Of a stretch of DNA of 64,000 nt, positions 1 through 12,900 are shown piece after piece. The notes beneath the pieces were generated by a model. The model was given only the letters and a program-made list of their open reading frames with translations, was not told the origin of the DNA and did no database searches. Positions within the stretch are counted from its first letter, which is position 1. Every line of letters starts with the position of its first letter. This DNA comes from Nymphaea colorata (lineage: Eukaryota > Streptophyta > Magnoliopsida > Nymphaeales > Nymphaeaceae): positions 9,886,417 to 9,950,416 of the forward strand of contig NC_045149.1 of NCBI RefSeq assembly GCF_008831285.2, in the 5' to 3' direction. Both the position numbers and the translations under genes were made by a program.

Positions 1-1980
1 TACTCTTGAACACAATATAACTAGCAACAATCACTTTTGCTATCTTAAAAAATGTTTAAATTAGTTTATGACATAATGGTTTTCCAAAAAACTTCACAAT
101 CTTAGTAGCATTGAACCAAATACAAACAATGCCGACCATTAGATTGTCTTGTCATCAAATACAAAGGTAACCAAACCTATCGTTTTGAGAAAAATGCAGC
201 TTGGTGAAACAACAGTGTGCTTGTCAATGTTAAAAAGCTTCCTAATCTTGCATTAGCAACAATCAATTATTTAACAAAAATAAAGACAAGCAACAACTTT
301 TTGTTTTATGTATCTTCATGACACAAGCTTCCTACTTATCTCCCTAATTGAAGCAACTCAATAGGCATAAGCTGAGACCCCAATAATCATCAAGTATAAG
401 AACAAAAAGATAGTATTTCCATCATATGTAGGTAATATGAAAAGTCATATAAAAGAACCAAGATGACAAACTTTCTGAAGTAGCATGGAGTAATAAATAT
501 ATGAATAAATTTGAGGGTTCAACAAAAAAAAATGATGCTTTCCATCATTTGATCCTGAAAATCTCCAAACAACACTACTTTCCAACTTAAAATGCAAGAC
601 TTAGCTCTCCCTTTGTCAGTGACTTGTTAGATCAATCACTGTAGATACCCTAGAAAAAAAATACTATAATGTCAAAGAATAAATGAAATTCACATATGTA
701 GGAGAAAGTCTCTTGAAAAGTGATTTTATTAAAAATTTACTGACTAGTAAATAACAAAGTGCCATTAGAATTTGTATTCCTGATGAAACTTCACAAAACT
801 TGTAGCATTTGTTGAAAAACATGTTCTTCAGACTTGAAGTTTTTTGGAATAAGAGAAATAATGTGCAACAGTAGCCAGCCTTTAAGAAAAAAAAAAGGGA
901 AAATGGACTTCATAAAGAGAAAGATTATATCATTATCATTGCTTAAAATCTATGGAATCTGTGATACTTCAGGTGAATTGGATCTTAAGCAACACATATA
1001 ATTGAAAGCCTAGAAAAAGGCCAAAGAGAAATTGAAAAGGAAAGAAAGTATGCACTTAGAGAGAAGAGACATAAGAATATTTTCATTTGCTTCAGTAGCA
1101 GGACTGGCATTTTAGATAAAAAAAATGATCAACCAAGTATGAATATTTTCTTCCGCAAAGGATGAATCATTGTTGGTTGTCTGCTAAAAAGAAAAACAAT
1201 TAAGAATATGGATATTGTTTACCAAAAGAAAACATGTGAATAGAATTCAAATAAGAGTGAATTTTTACCAATGCCAAAGTTTGACCAATGTTAGCAATAA
1301 TCCACCCTACCAATACAGATATCACCATCCATGCAATAATGATTAAGCAAGCCTGCATACAAATTCACATAATAATATAATCAAACCATTGAGAAACTAT
1401 ACATTTATACATCTTAGCAAACATGTATCATAAAAAAGTTGTGCTTCACCATCCATAGTAACATATGAAGTCAAACATGTAGAACATGGAATCATAGTAA
1501 AAAAATAATTGTCAAACATAAATTCATGTACAAACAATACATCAGTTTGTTGAGTACATATCCAACACAAAAATATGAAATTAATAGACAAATGGCCACA
1601 TATTGACAAAGAATATTTCACTACATTTTTGTTCTTGCTTCATCTTCAAATACTTCTTTAATTGTGTGTTTTTTGCTTCAATGCCGGTAAATGACTTGCA
1701 GACTGACCCCTTGTACTGGTATACTAAAAAGCCCAGCAACTCTCCTATCTATTATAGATTCCTTATTCTCTGCATTCAAACACAAAAACAGTACTTTTAA
1801 TGAGGCTTCATCTGCGTAGTCTTGTGAATGATGATTTGATGTGAAACATATGCATGCATGAGTCGTAACACTCACAAACAATTCAATCACCATAAAAGAA
1901 TGTTAATCATATGCATGAATGTATCATTAAAGGGACATTTATTATTGTTAAAATTAAATGTTTGTGTAATTTTAGTTGTC
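1..1980. other. AT-rich upstream noncoding DNA
   Basis: No protein or RNA family could be recognised on either strand. Open frames are short (under 80 codons), have no codon structure and overlap each other. The stretch is AT-rich with many A and T runs. It lies upstream of the VPS54 leader and probably belongs to the intergenic space, partly made of old transposon DNA. Confidence 0.6.
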
Positions 1981-1989
1981 CACACAGAA

Positions 1990-2300
1990 TTGTTAACTCC
2001 TTCCATGTTTAGATGATTGTGCTGCAAGTTCATGCTCACTAAAGAAGGTTGAAATAGTATCATTCGATGGACCCTCATCCACATCAAAGGATTGTATTTA
2101 ATAATGAAATTATGCAATATGTAAGTAGCTAAAAAAATTTGATCTCGCTTCTCAAAAATGACACTCCATTTGCACTTTTAGTATAGCAAATCATCCTTTC
2201 GGCAACCCAAGTATTCTTTCTACTTGTTGTTGGGAATAATAGACATGAGAAAAATGTACCACCCAAACGGGCCAAAAGAAATTTGGAATTAAAATCGGAC
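1990..2300 (-). pseudogene. Decayed Harbinger-like (DDE_Tnp_4) transposase C-terminal fragment
   Basis: On the minus strand three short pieces in different frames read like the end of plant PIF/Harbinger nucleases. First comes VERILGLPKG, a stop, then FAILK (about 2193-2224), matching the usual ER-x-FG-x-LK-x-RF-x-IL block. Next is ATYILHNFII (about 2101-2130), matching the family's conserved LHN motif. Last is an acidic tail, DVDEGPSND onward (about 1992-2088), ending in a stop. The frame changes and the internal stop show it is dead. No terminal repeats or target duplication were found, so element limits are unknown. Assignment rests on motif resemblance only. Confidence 0.4.
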
Positions 2301-2439
2301 CTTTCCCAAGGTAGGTTTCCCATTTGAATTTAGTCATTTTGATTATGCAACGAGGCTTTCATTTCCGGCATACACATGCCTTTTGAAGAAAGGAAATCTC
2401 ATTTTTTCAAAAGTGAGAATAAAAGTGCCTTGATTCAAG

Positions 2440-3048
2440 GCACATCAAACGCCCTCCTTGGGAAAGAAATCCAATTTATTGATGCAACTCCGGGGGTGAT
2501 TCTCGTGGCATAAAACATTACCGCCGTTTCCAGCGTTGGATCCGAACCCGGTCGCTTGGGACGTAAGCGACCAGTCAGAGGAGGACTGGACGGAGAAGCA
2601 GCTACGGGCATAGCTTCTGGTCTCAGGCGCTCCCCACCCTCTCAGCCGCTCTGGTTTCTTTGACGAGTCCTGATCTGCCCACCTACAATGCAGTGCGCCC
2701 GGGCGCGCCAAAAACCAGATCTGCCATCGCGCCTCCCTGCCCCTCAGACGAAAAGGAAACGGAAAAGCTAAGCAAAGCTGTTCAAACAAGCGAAGCTCTA
2801 TTGCGTCGATCTGGCCGACACCACCTAGGAAGGAAGGAAGGAAGGAAGGAAGGACTAATATCGATCTCAATTGCAGATTATCTTCGCCTGCCATCGCTTT
2901 CTTCTTCTTCTGCTGCTGCAGCTGCTGCCGCTGCTTCTCTCAGTTGGTTGCCTTTCGACGTTCTTCCGTTGGATCTGAGTCATTTGGGAGCTCGGGATCC
3001 AGCCTTGGTGTTTCTTTTGAATGAGATTTTGCGGGGGTTGGGGGCTTG
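2440..3048 (+). promoter_or_regulatory. Probable promoter and 5' leader of VPS54
   Basis: GC and CpG content rise sharply here compared with the AT-rich DNA to the left, and stay high through exon 1. The leader just before the start codon contains a (GGAA)n tract (about 2827-2853) and a pyrimidine- and CTG-rich run (about 2899-2940), common in plant 5' UTRs. No clear TATA box could be tied to a start site, so the transcription start is not placed. Confidence 0.4.
2827..2853. repeat. (GGAA)n microsatellite in the VPS54 leader
   Basis: About six tandem GGAA units within the probable 5' UTR. Likely length-polymorphic. Confidence 0.8.
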
Positions 3049-3921
3049 ATGGAGAGAGGGCCTTCCCAAGCAGGAAGGTCTAAAGGTGGCGTTGGTGTGT
3101 CGAGGGAGATTGCTGACTCGATCGCGAGGGCAGTCGATCTCCCCAAGGGCGATTCGGCGTCGTATGCAGGAGATCACAGCCTCGCTTCCATTCTCAACAA
3201 TCCCCACGTTGGCAAATCCGGCGTCTATGGCTCCGACGCCTCGTGGGCCAGCTGGTTCTCTTCCGGCTCTGCAAATCCCACTGAATTGCCTCCCATCGTC
3301 CTTAACAAGACGTTCCCAGAGATCGCTAGATCGGATTTCAGCCCCTATCTGGCGTCGATTTCTGAGCCGTACGGGAGATTCGAGGATATTCAACATCACA
3401 CGAACAGGGAATTGCTCAATTCGCAGCGGGACGCGGCGGGCTTGGACGGCAGCGCCAGTGTCGGAGATAGTGATGTGGTGGTGAGAGGGCAAGGTGAATC
3501 CCTCGTCGCCTGCCTCCGGGAGGTTCCTTCTCTGTTCTTTAAGGAGGATTTCGCATTGGAAGACGGGGGCACGTTCCGGGCCGCTTGCCCCTTCTCGTCG
3601 ATCTCGGAGACCGGCGTGCTGCAGGAGAAGCTGTCGCATTACTTGGACATTGTGGAGCTGCATTTGGTGAAGGAAATTTCCCTGCGCTCAGACTCCTTTT
3701 TTGAAGCGCAAGTGCAACTGCAGGATTTGAATAGCAGGATTGTTGAGTCCTGCGGCCGCCTACAGGAGCTGAAGTCGACGATCAGACTTCTAGACAATGA
3801 CTTAGTGGGTTCTGCGAAGAACGTCCAAGAGTTGAATAAGAAAAGAAGCAACTTGTTGGCCCTTCAACAGAAACTGCGGTTGATATTATACGTAAATCAA
3901 GCTCTTTCTGCACTGAAACTG
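3049..3921 (+). CDS. VPS54: VPS54 exon 1
   Basis: Residues 1-291. Contains ILNNPH, a variable linker, ACLREVPSLFFKEDF, then a long coiled coil (LQEKLSHYLDIVELHLVKEI onward). Ends in NQALSALKL followed by donor GTGCGC. Read-through past the donor stays open to 4158, but that part is intron. This exon is markedly more GC-rich than the rest of the gene. Confidence 0.93.
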
Positions 3922-6900
3922 GTGCGCCTCCTTCTCGATATGTTTTCCAGAGTAGAGATATGTTTACCAATGAACGATTTCGTGTACTATTTCTGTGCTT
4001 TCAAGAATTTGAGATATGTAGCTCAGGTGCTTCTCGTTATTTTGGTGTCTGTTTGTCGTTTTTGGATCTCATGTGTAATTCCGTTGGTTTATCTAGATAA
4101 ATGGGATGTGAAGTATTCCATTGTTTGTCCAGTTTGTTCGCTTCAGTCGTTGTCCTAGGATACTCTGCAGACTGCAATTGTGATTGATGAAAATGGTTAG
4201 CTGTGGTACCACAACCTTCTGCATTATTTCTTATCTATTGAGAAGTTGACGCCTTGACGGGTATAATTCTCCAAAGGTTTGAATGTTGGTTGACGGTTGG
4301 CTCTTATCTGTCCTTCTGTCGTATATAGCTTCTTAAACTGTCCAAGCGAAGAGTTAATTGACAGTCTCTGTGTTCATATAATTTGGCTTGTGGAGAAAAG
4401 GGATTTTCATGATAGGAGAACATTAGTTAAGAGAAAGTTTCTTATCTCAAAGATCTTCTCCCTACAAAATCAAACTAATAATTAGTTGGGGCCTAAGAGA
4501 AAAATGATGGAGGAAGACATAAATTTCAGAGAAGAAGATCCGAGCATGACATGGAGTTTGTTACATTCAAGATAATAAAAAATGGGAAAATGTGACGAGA
4601 CAATGAAAGGATTTGGTAGTCCATTTTTGCTGGGAAACAAAATGTTTGTCCATGCAATACTCTAGGAGGGATATAGAAGGCAGTGAAGGGAAACATTATT
4701 TGTTTATTTGATTATTTCTCTAATCCCTAGAAGCCCTTGCTGAATAAGTATTATCTTTATACTACTTGATGCCCTTCAAAGAGACAAGGAAAGTTCAATA
4801 GTTCTGAGGTGCACGAAAGGACATGAAACGAAAAAGAAGGCACACTACAGGGCGTATGAGGTAGAATGCACGATTCTTCTATTCCATACCTTCACCAAGG
4901 TAAAAGGCTTAATATGGTTAGATCATTCACTCCTAATATTGTGCAATGTGGCATTGAGTGTGTGGATATTTTTGTACGTTCATTGCCTTTTAAAACTCAA
5001 GTCCATCCATTGGCAGGGAAAAAGTTTCTTTGAACCCAGGAAGCCCAAATTTTCTTTGAACTCAGGAAGCCCATCTCACCAGGTAGATGTTCCTTTTTGA
5101 GCAGGAATCAGGCTACTCATGTCTCCCTTCTTAGGTGGCAAAACCTGAGGTCTGGACGATCTTTATATTTCTATTCGTTCTTAAGAACATGGGAGATTAG
5201 CAAGCTTGATCGCTGACGCTGACTTGTTCTTGAACAAATAACTTTGTCGAATCTTTGCAAAATGATTTGATAAATCATCGTTATCCTCATCCATAAGGAA
5301 GTGACAGAACCAGGTGCTAAAGATTGTCTTGGATAAAATTTGGGAAAGATTTTGGCTGTGTATGTTGGCTCCATCTTCAATGTGCTTTCCTTTTCAATTG
5401 TTTGCATCAGCAGAAAAGGTTGAAAATCTTCCCCTCTAGATTGGAGCCTTGCAGAGCAGGTTAACCATGTAGCCATAGAATATCATAATTCCATGCTGGA
5501 AAGAAACTAGAGCTAGTGGAATTGAGCTGTAAATGAACTCTTAGTTGTTATTTGGAGGTGATGGGTCACATTTTCAATGAGGAAAAAATGATGCCTTGCA
5601 TGAATTCAGCATACAATCATGAAACTGCCTTGGGCTTAAAAAGCTTTGCAAGGAAAAGGGATCGCTTGAATTTATGGGGGGCTGGATTCTGCTACTGCTT
5701 CTATTTCTTAACAATTGAAAATTAGTCTAACCAAGGTGCTTGAACAATAACATTTGCCTTTAATGACCTGTAAGGTAGGCTACAGGAAGCTTCAGAACAA
5801 AATGGGGGAGGTGCTACCCTATGCTATGATTCTTTGATGCTTTCTCTTGCACGTCATGCTTCTCCTATGCTTCCTTTCACATTCTTTTGCATTCTCCCTT
5901 CCCTTGAACTTTCTCTAAGATGGTAACATAATTCTTAAATTTTTAATTTGCTCTGAATATAATTCCTTTCAAGAATAATCCTCATCATTTGAGTAATTGA
6001 GTTAAAGAAACCCATTGGTAAGGTGTTCAGATACGTTTTGACTCATGGCTGACTTTAGAATGTGGCTCATGATGGACTCACATGGCTTGAGCCGTAGATA
6101 TCTAGGAAACACAGCTTTTCTGAAGATACTAGGCAGAAGAAGCCATTTTTCGTGATAACTTTTAATATAAATATTTGTTTTCTGAAAACAGGAGGCACCA
6201 TGGACTGAACATGCTAGAACCAATATTGTCTTCAGATGCGAGGGCATTTTTATGCTTTCTGCTGTAGATTTCCTCTTTCTTGGTTCTGACCTGATGCCAT
6301 TGGGTGCATTAGTTATTTAGTTTACTTTTTTATTACTTCGGAGATGATACAAACAAGTAACCATCAAAGAGTCCTTCAATATGGTACTTCTTTCCTTTTT
6401 TTTTCCCACTTCGAGCTGAATAATTGCAATGAAGTCTTTATTTTTATGCATCTGTTGCTGCTTGTGTAATTTCATGTTAGACTCATGTAGTATTATATAG
6501 TTAGTCTTTTCCTCTGCAGGAAATAACCTTTTGACTTGATCTCTTTACTCTAGATTATGAATATCTTTCATGGATTGGTTTAATCTTCTTCTGCAGCTTC
6601 TGGCATCAGCAGATTGTGCAGGTGCTTTAGATGTCACAGATGACTTGCAACATTTGCTGGTACTACTGCTGAATTCATTTGTCCTTTCTGTATGACATAC
6701 TTTATTTTGTAAAGATAACTGTTCAGGGTTTAGCACCTGTTTCTGCCCCTAGGCACTTAACTGTAGCATGAGAGTCATTATAGTCTTTATCCAATATAAT
6801 TTAAAGGTTTTCCAGTCGTGCATATACCGGTTTAACTTCAATGACATTTCTTTAGTTCAATTTTTATCCAGTGAAGTATCTTAATTCCCTAATACCTTCA

Positions 6901-9900
6901 TATGGAGTTTTCCTGGAAAAATATTTTCTGCTTCCTTTGGAACTATTTATTGTTAGCTGCACATTTGACAGTGATATGGCCAATGAATAAAAGATGCACT
7001 GTAATTAAAAATTACATGATGGATTAATGGTAAGTAACTGACTGGATCACAACCTTAGTTGTCAAAATCCTGACTAGTCCGAGTAGCTGATTGCATCGCT
7101 TATCAATCAACCTGTGTTTCAAGTCCATGACTAGTTGGTCAGATTAGTCAATTAATGAGAAATGAGCATAGTTGTTGGCCAGCTGACTAATCCCTGACCT
7201 ATAAATATGCATGTGCATTTTTGTGAAGATAGATATATGTTTCTACTTTTATTTTATATAAATACAATATTTATTTATTTATAATCCAATTGACTTGGAC
7301 TGAGTTGGAGCAACTAGTCTGACTTCTGATTGTGACAAATTAGATTTAGCTTTAGTCAAACCTTTTGTTGGATTTTGAATAAAGAAGCAAGGAATAAAAA
7401 AAAGAAAGAAAGAAAGAAAGATGGTGACAAATAAGAAGGTGAAAAAGGAGAATGAAAACTTCTTTCCGCGCCGGGGTGGTGGGGTTGTATGGCCTCTCAT
7501 GTCAGTTTCTCAAAACTATTGGCTGCTTTATCAGTGAAGAAAATAAGCCTGCAAAAGAAAATATATACATCTATTTGCACCAACAGTTCATGTTCTTTTA
7601 AGCGTTTTATGCAACACAGCTAATTACATATGACACATGAAGGCCTTTTAACATCTCCTGTGAAGTTGGTGAAAGGATATCATCTCACCAACAGTTCGTG
7701 GTTCTGTTCTTCACTGGAAGCTACTTATATGTCTGCTTGGTTGTCTAGATGGTCAAATACATTTCTCTTGTTCCCTTTTGCAATTATGTGAAAAACTAAT
7801 CTAAAATTTGTCTAAAAGCAAGCTAGTGCATCCAACTATTAATCGCCTTTGTGAGGTCGCTCAAGGAGCAACTGCGAGTTCACATGCTCTTAAAGTCCAT
7901 TTCTGTTTTCATTGCAAGTCCTCATCAAGTGTAATGAAAGTTATGGAGTCTTATCTATCACAGTCCATAGTTTCGTTTGTTGAGCTGCTAAATGTTGCAT
8001 GCAAAGCAACTCGTCCTATAGCATATGCTATATGATGTCCTCCTAGTGACATGTCCACTTACTGCCAGAGCTTTCACTTTGAGAGACAGGCAGTTGAGAG
8101 ATGCTTGAAGTGTTCCTTAATAGAAGGCCTTAGGGAGTAGAGGTACATAGTCAAATTACCTGCGAAGGCCATGATTCATTTTCATTTCCTTTTTTTACTA
8201 GTAATTCATTTGTCATGTTATTGCTTTAAGATTACACGATAGAATTCCTGTAGTTTTTTAAAGCTGTCAGTACATTGTCATGCTTATGTTAGCATGAGAA
8301 AATGATCAGTTTTCCGACTATTTATTTCTTTGGTAAGTTACATTGTTTCCTTGTACTACCCGAAGCCACCAAAAAGCCCCTTGCGCAGGTAAACCTGTTT
8401 CAGGTGGCAGCATGGATATGTTGAAATCATATTTTTTGAAATTGGACATGCCAAAATATATGCTTTTCTTTTCCTATAAGTGGTTTAGTTGTTACAGTAA
8501 TATCAACCTTTCAGGATAGTGATGAGCTGACTGGTCTGCACTGCTTCCGGCATCTACGTGATCATTTGGCAATGTCGCTGGATTCTATCAATAGGTATAT
8601 TACTGCTTCAGCTAGTCATTCTTGAGTAAAATTTTCTATTTGATGGCCAGATTATGTTTTGCTCATAATTGAAAAGATTAAAAGAAATTAGTTCGATTAC
8701 TTCAATTTAATACTTGTCTAGTTTGTTCTGTGAACAGATATATTTGATAGAAAATCATAGCAAACAGCCCAACAAGCCTGAAATCTATTCAGGCCAAATA
8801 GTGCCTCACCCAATTACTTTTAGCTCAATCCAAATCCAAGTGTTGATTCTTTCATGTCAGGCCATACTTGGACTTACAGGAATCTAGGATAGGATTATCC
8901 CTGCAACCAGGTTGATTGTTATTGGGAATGGTTCAGCTAACTTTCTCTTAGGTCCCATTCAGAAAGCTTGCCTAGGCCTTATAAGACTTTCAATGAATAG
9001 ATTTAGCTTTTGGACCCGTGACACAACGTTGTGAGAACCGAGAGGCATTGGCTTCTGGAATATTCAAAGTTTGATGAAGCGTATACTAATAGACAAATGG
9101 TAAAGGTTGTGATACATCTAATAATAAATTCTGGGTAAAGAGGTTAGAGAGAGAGAGAGAGAACTTTTTCTTATTTGATCACGTAACCCTAATCTCATAT
9201 TAAAAGAGATTAGGGTGTTGATAATATATATTTACAATTTCAGTCCACTAAAAATAAGAAAATAATAAGTACACTCATTTCCTTTTTCTAATATTTCAGA
9301 AAGACTCTAGAAAACTTTAACACTCCCCTTCAAGCTGGAGCATAGATATCAATTATGCTCAGCTTGTTACATCCTCTCAAGAAATTTCCGATGGGAAGAG
9401 CTTTAGTAAACATATCAGTTGCTTGATCTTCAGAGGAAACATGAATGATGAATCGTGCTAATGACACCTTCATATACCAAATCTCAAACATAATGACAAT
9501 CCACTTCAATATATTTTGTCCTCTCATGAAAGACAGGGTTATTTGCAATATAGGTTGCTGCTCTGTTATCACAATACATCTTCATAGGAAGTTTCACTGA
9601 AATTTTCAATTCTAGAAGCATTGATTTGACCCATGACATTTCAGTCGCAATTTAAGCCATCACCTTACATTCAGAGTCAACACTAGATTTAGCAACCATA
9701 TTCTCTTTCTTGTTTCAACAAGAAATAAGATTCCCACCAATAAAGATACAAAAACCTATAGTAGATCTCATGTCATTTGCTGACCTTGCATAATCAGCAC
9801 CAATACATGCTTCTATGTCCACACATTCTCCCTTTTTGAACTATAACCCCTTTCCCGGGCTGATTTCAAGTATTTTACGACCATTAAAGCAGCCTCCCAA

Positions 9901-12900
9901 TGATTTTTTTGAGGTTTTTCCATGAATTGACTTAGCTTATTCACAACAAAGCTGATGTCAGGTCGAGTGATAGTCAAATATAAAAGTTTCCCTATCAAAG
10001 ATCTGTAAGAACGAGAGTCAAAAGCCTCTGATTCATCATCATGAATATGAATTTGAGGATTCATAGGAAGTGTAGCACGTTTGGCTCCCAATAACTCTGT
10101 TTCCTGTAAAAGATCAATAACATATTTCCTTTGAAACATCACAATCCCTTTATTACTAAGAGCCACTTCAATACCAAGGAAATAATGAAGTTGACCAAGA
10201 TCTTTTGTAACAAAGTGTTTCTGTAGAAATTCCTTCGTCTGAGCTATCTCTTGAGTACTTTCTTCAGTGAGGACAATATCATCAATATATACAATCAATA
10301 TCACTATACAAGAAGTCCTTCACTTGATAAACAATGAGTGATCAAGCTGAGATCTTCGAAATCCACATTTATAGACAATCTCACTTAGCTTATGGAACCA
10401 TGCACGGGGACTTTGTTTAAGCCCATAGATAGCCATTTTGAGTTTGCATACCTTGGAACACTCCCCCCTGTCGTTCGAAACCAGGTGGTTGTTGTATATA
10501 TACTGTTTCAGAGAGATCACCATATGGAAATGCATTTTTCACATCAAGCTGAAAAAGAGGCCAATCCTGCTGAACTGTGAGAGATATAATTAGGCGAATA
10601 GTACCTAACCGTGCCACAGGCGAAAACGTTTCGAAGAATTCCACCCCATAAGTCTGTATATAGCCTTTTACAACAAGATGAACTTTGAAGCGCTTTACGA
10701 AACCATCAGAATGATATTTGATGGTGAATACCCATTTGGAGCTGACAACATCACAATCCATCGGTGGGTCCACCAGGTCCCAAGTCTCTCTAGAAAGAAG
10801 AGCATCCATTTCCTTCTGCATGGCATGCTTCCATCGTGAATCTAATAACGCTTGGTGGTGAGAGGTCGGAATAGTGTGACTAGCCATAGCTCAATCAAAC
10901 CGCACCAAACTTGTGCTCCAATCGTCCATAGAAACCGAATTAGAAATCAGATGCCTTGTGCATTGTCGCTGGTCCTTGTGAATGACAATAGGTAGATCAT
11001 TTGCAGAATAGTTATCATTTCTTTCTGAGTCAGTCTTATCATTGGAACTTACTCATGAGAAGACTCTGATGGGCGGTTTGGGGAGGGACCTTGACGCGGA
11101 GTATAGACTATTGGAGGATAAAAAAAACGATCACATGACAGTGGTTGAGAGGAAGAGATAGACTCAAGTGATACTTGGGGAATAGGAAGAGGAACAGACA
11201 CAGGGAGCTCAGACACAGTGGTATTTGGAGTGGAAAAATAAGGACGAGACTCAAAGAATGTAACATCCGTCTGACAATCTGTTTCTTGTTCTGGGGATCA
11301 AAACATCGATAGCCTTTTTGATTGGCAGAATAGCCAATGAACACACATTTGATGGCTTGGCAACAAGTTTGTTTTTGTTTGGGCCCAAGATGTGTGCAAA
11401 GCAAGTGCATCCAAAAAACTTTGGGAGATATATGAAATAATGGTCGATCTGGATATAGTATTTGAATGGGAATGCGTTCTTGGATGGCAGACGAGGGCAA
11501 TCAATTGGTGAGATAGCATGCGGTAAGAATAGCATCACCCCAAAAGTAGGCAGACATATGAGTATGCAACATGAGGGTGTGGGCCACATTTAGAAGTTGT
11601 CAATGTTTGCGTTCGACAACACCATTTTGTTGGGATGTGTGAGGACATGTATATTATGGTCGAATCCCATGATTGACATAAAATTGAAGTAGAACTGAAA
11701 ATTTAAATTCAAGAGCATTATTAGTGCGAATATTTTTGACAATAACACCAAACTGAGTTTTTATTTCATTGACAAATTTATGAATAATACGGATGACTTC
11801 AGACCTGTTCCGATTTCCCGTAACAAAAATACCCAACTGGCTCTAGTAAAATCATCAACTAGAACAAGGTAATACCAGAAACGTGAACGAAAGGAAACTC
11901 GACTTGGACCCCAAACATCAATATGAAGAAGATCAAAAAGACTTTGACTCGATGGACTCTGACTTGAAGGGAAACTAGTACGTGTATGCTTGCCTAACTG
12001 GCATGCATCACATAAGAAAGACTATGATGCAGGAATATATGAGAAAATGCGACGAAGCTTGGACACCGAGGGATGAACCATTCTGAGATGCCACTGCAAA
12101 GGATAAGGCTTCGACGTGGAAGAGGATGTAGTAACATCTACAGGGATAGAAAGGAAATAGAGCCCCTCACGTTCACGGCCGCCACCAATCATCTTCTCAG
12201 TTTGTAAGTCCTGAAAAGAACATGAACTACGATAAAAAGTGACTCTACACTATAAATCTCTAGCCAATTGCTTAACAGATAACAGGTTAACAGAAAATCG
12301 AGGAGCATATAACACGTGTAATGATGCCAAAAGGTCTAAGGTAGATATCACCGCTACCCAAAATGGGGGACAACTTGCCATCAACCAACCTGACGTGCTG
12401 TGGTGTAGTGAACCTGGTAAACGATAAAAACATCTGTGACTGATTATAACAATGCTTAGATGCTCCTGAGTCAATCATCTATATCATACCTAGGTCACTA
12501 GTAGGCTATGTCACATGGGTGCGGGTACGATACGGGTACGGCGATACGGGTACAGACACGACAATTTTGAAAATTTTAGATACGCGGATACGACAAATTT
12601 TATATTCTCAAAAATAATGAAATGAAAAAAAACATTAAATTAATAGTTCACTCTTATAAAAAAGTTTGTTTTATCACAGAAGTGCCGAGTATTTGAAAGG
12701 ATTATTCATGAAAATAATTAGATGCATCACAAAAAAAAGATAAAATGAAAAAAAAAAATTAAACTAATAGTTTATTTTTTGGCGTGTACCAGCCATGTCC
12801 TGTATCCGAATACGCATGTCCACGTATCGGATACGGGTACGTGGGCTAAACTCAAGTATCCGTGTGACAGAGCTAGTAGGGGCACCAACAGAGAAAGTCG

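Noticed and set aside
2980-3663. 227-codon open frame antisense to VPS54 exon 1
   Set aside because: A shadow of the GC-rich coding exon on the opposite strand; no protein motif and no independent support.
3922-4158. Continuation of VPS54 exon 1 frame to a stop at 4158
   Set aside because: VPS54 similarity stops at 3921, followed by a GT donor, and exon 2 continues the protein in phase; the extension is intron.
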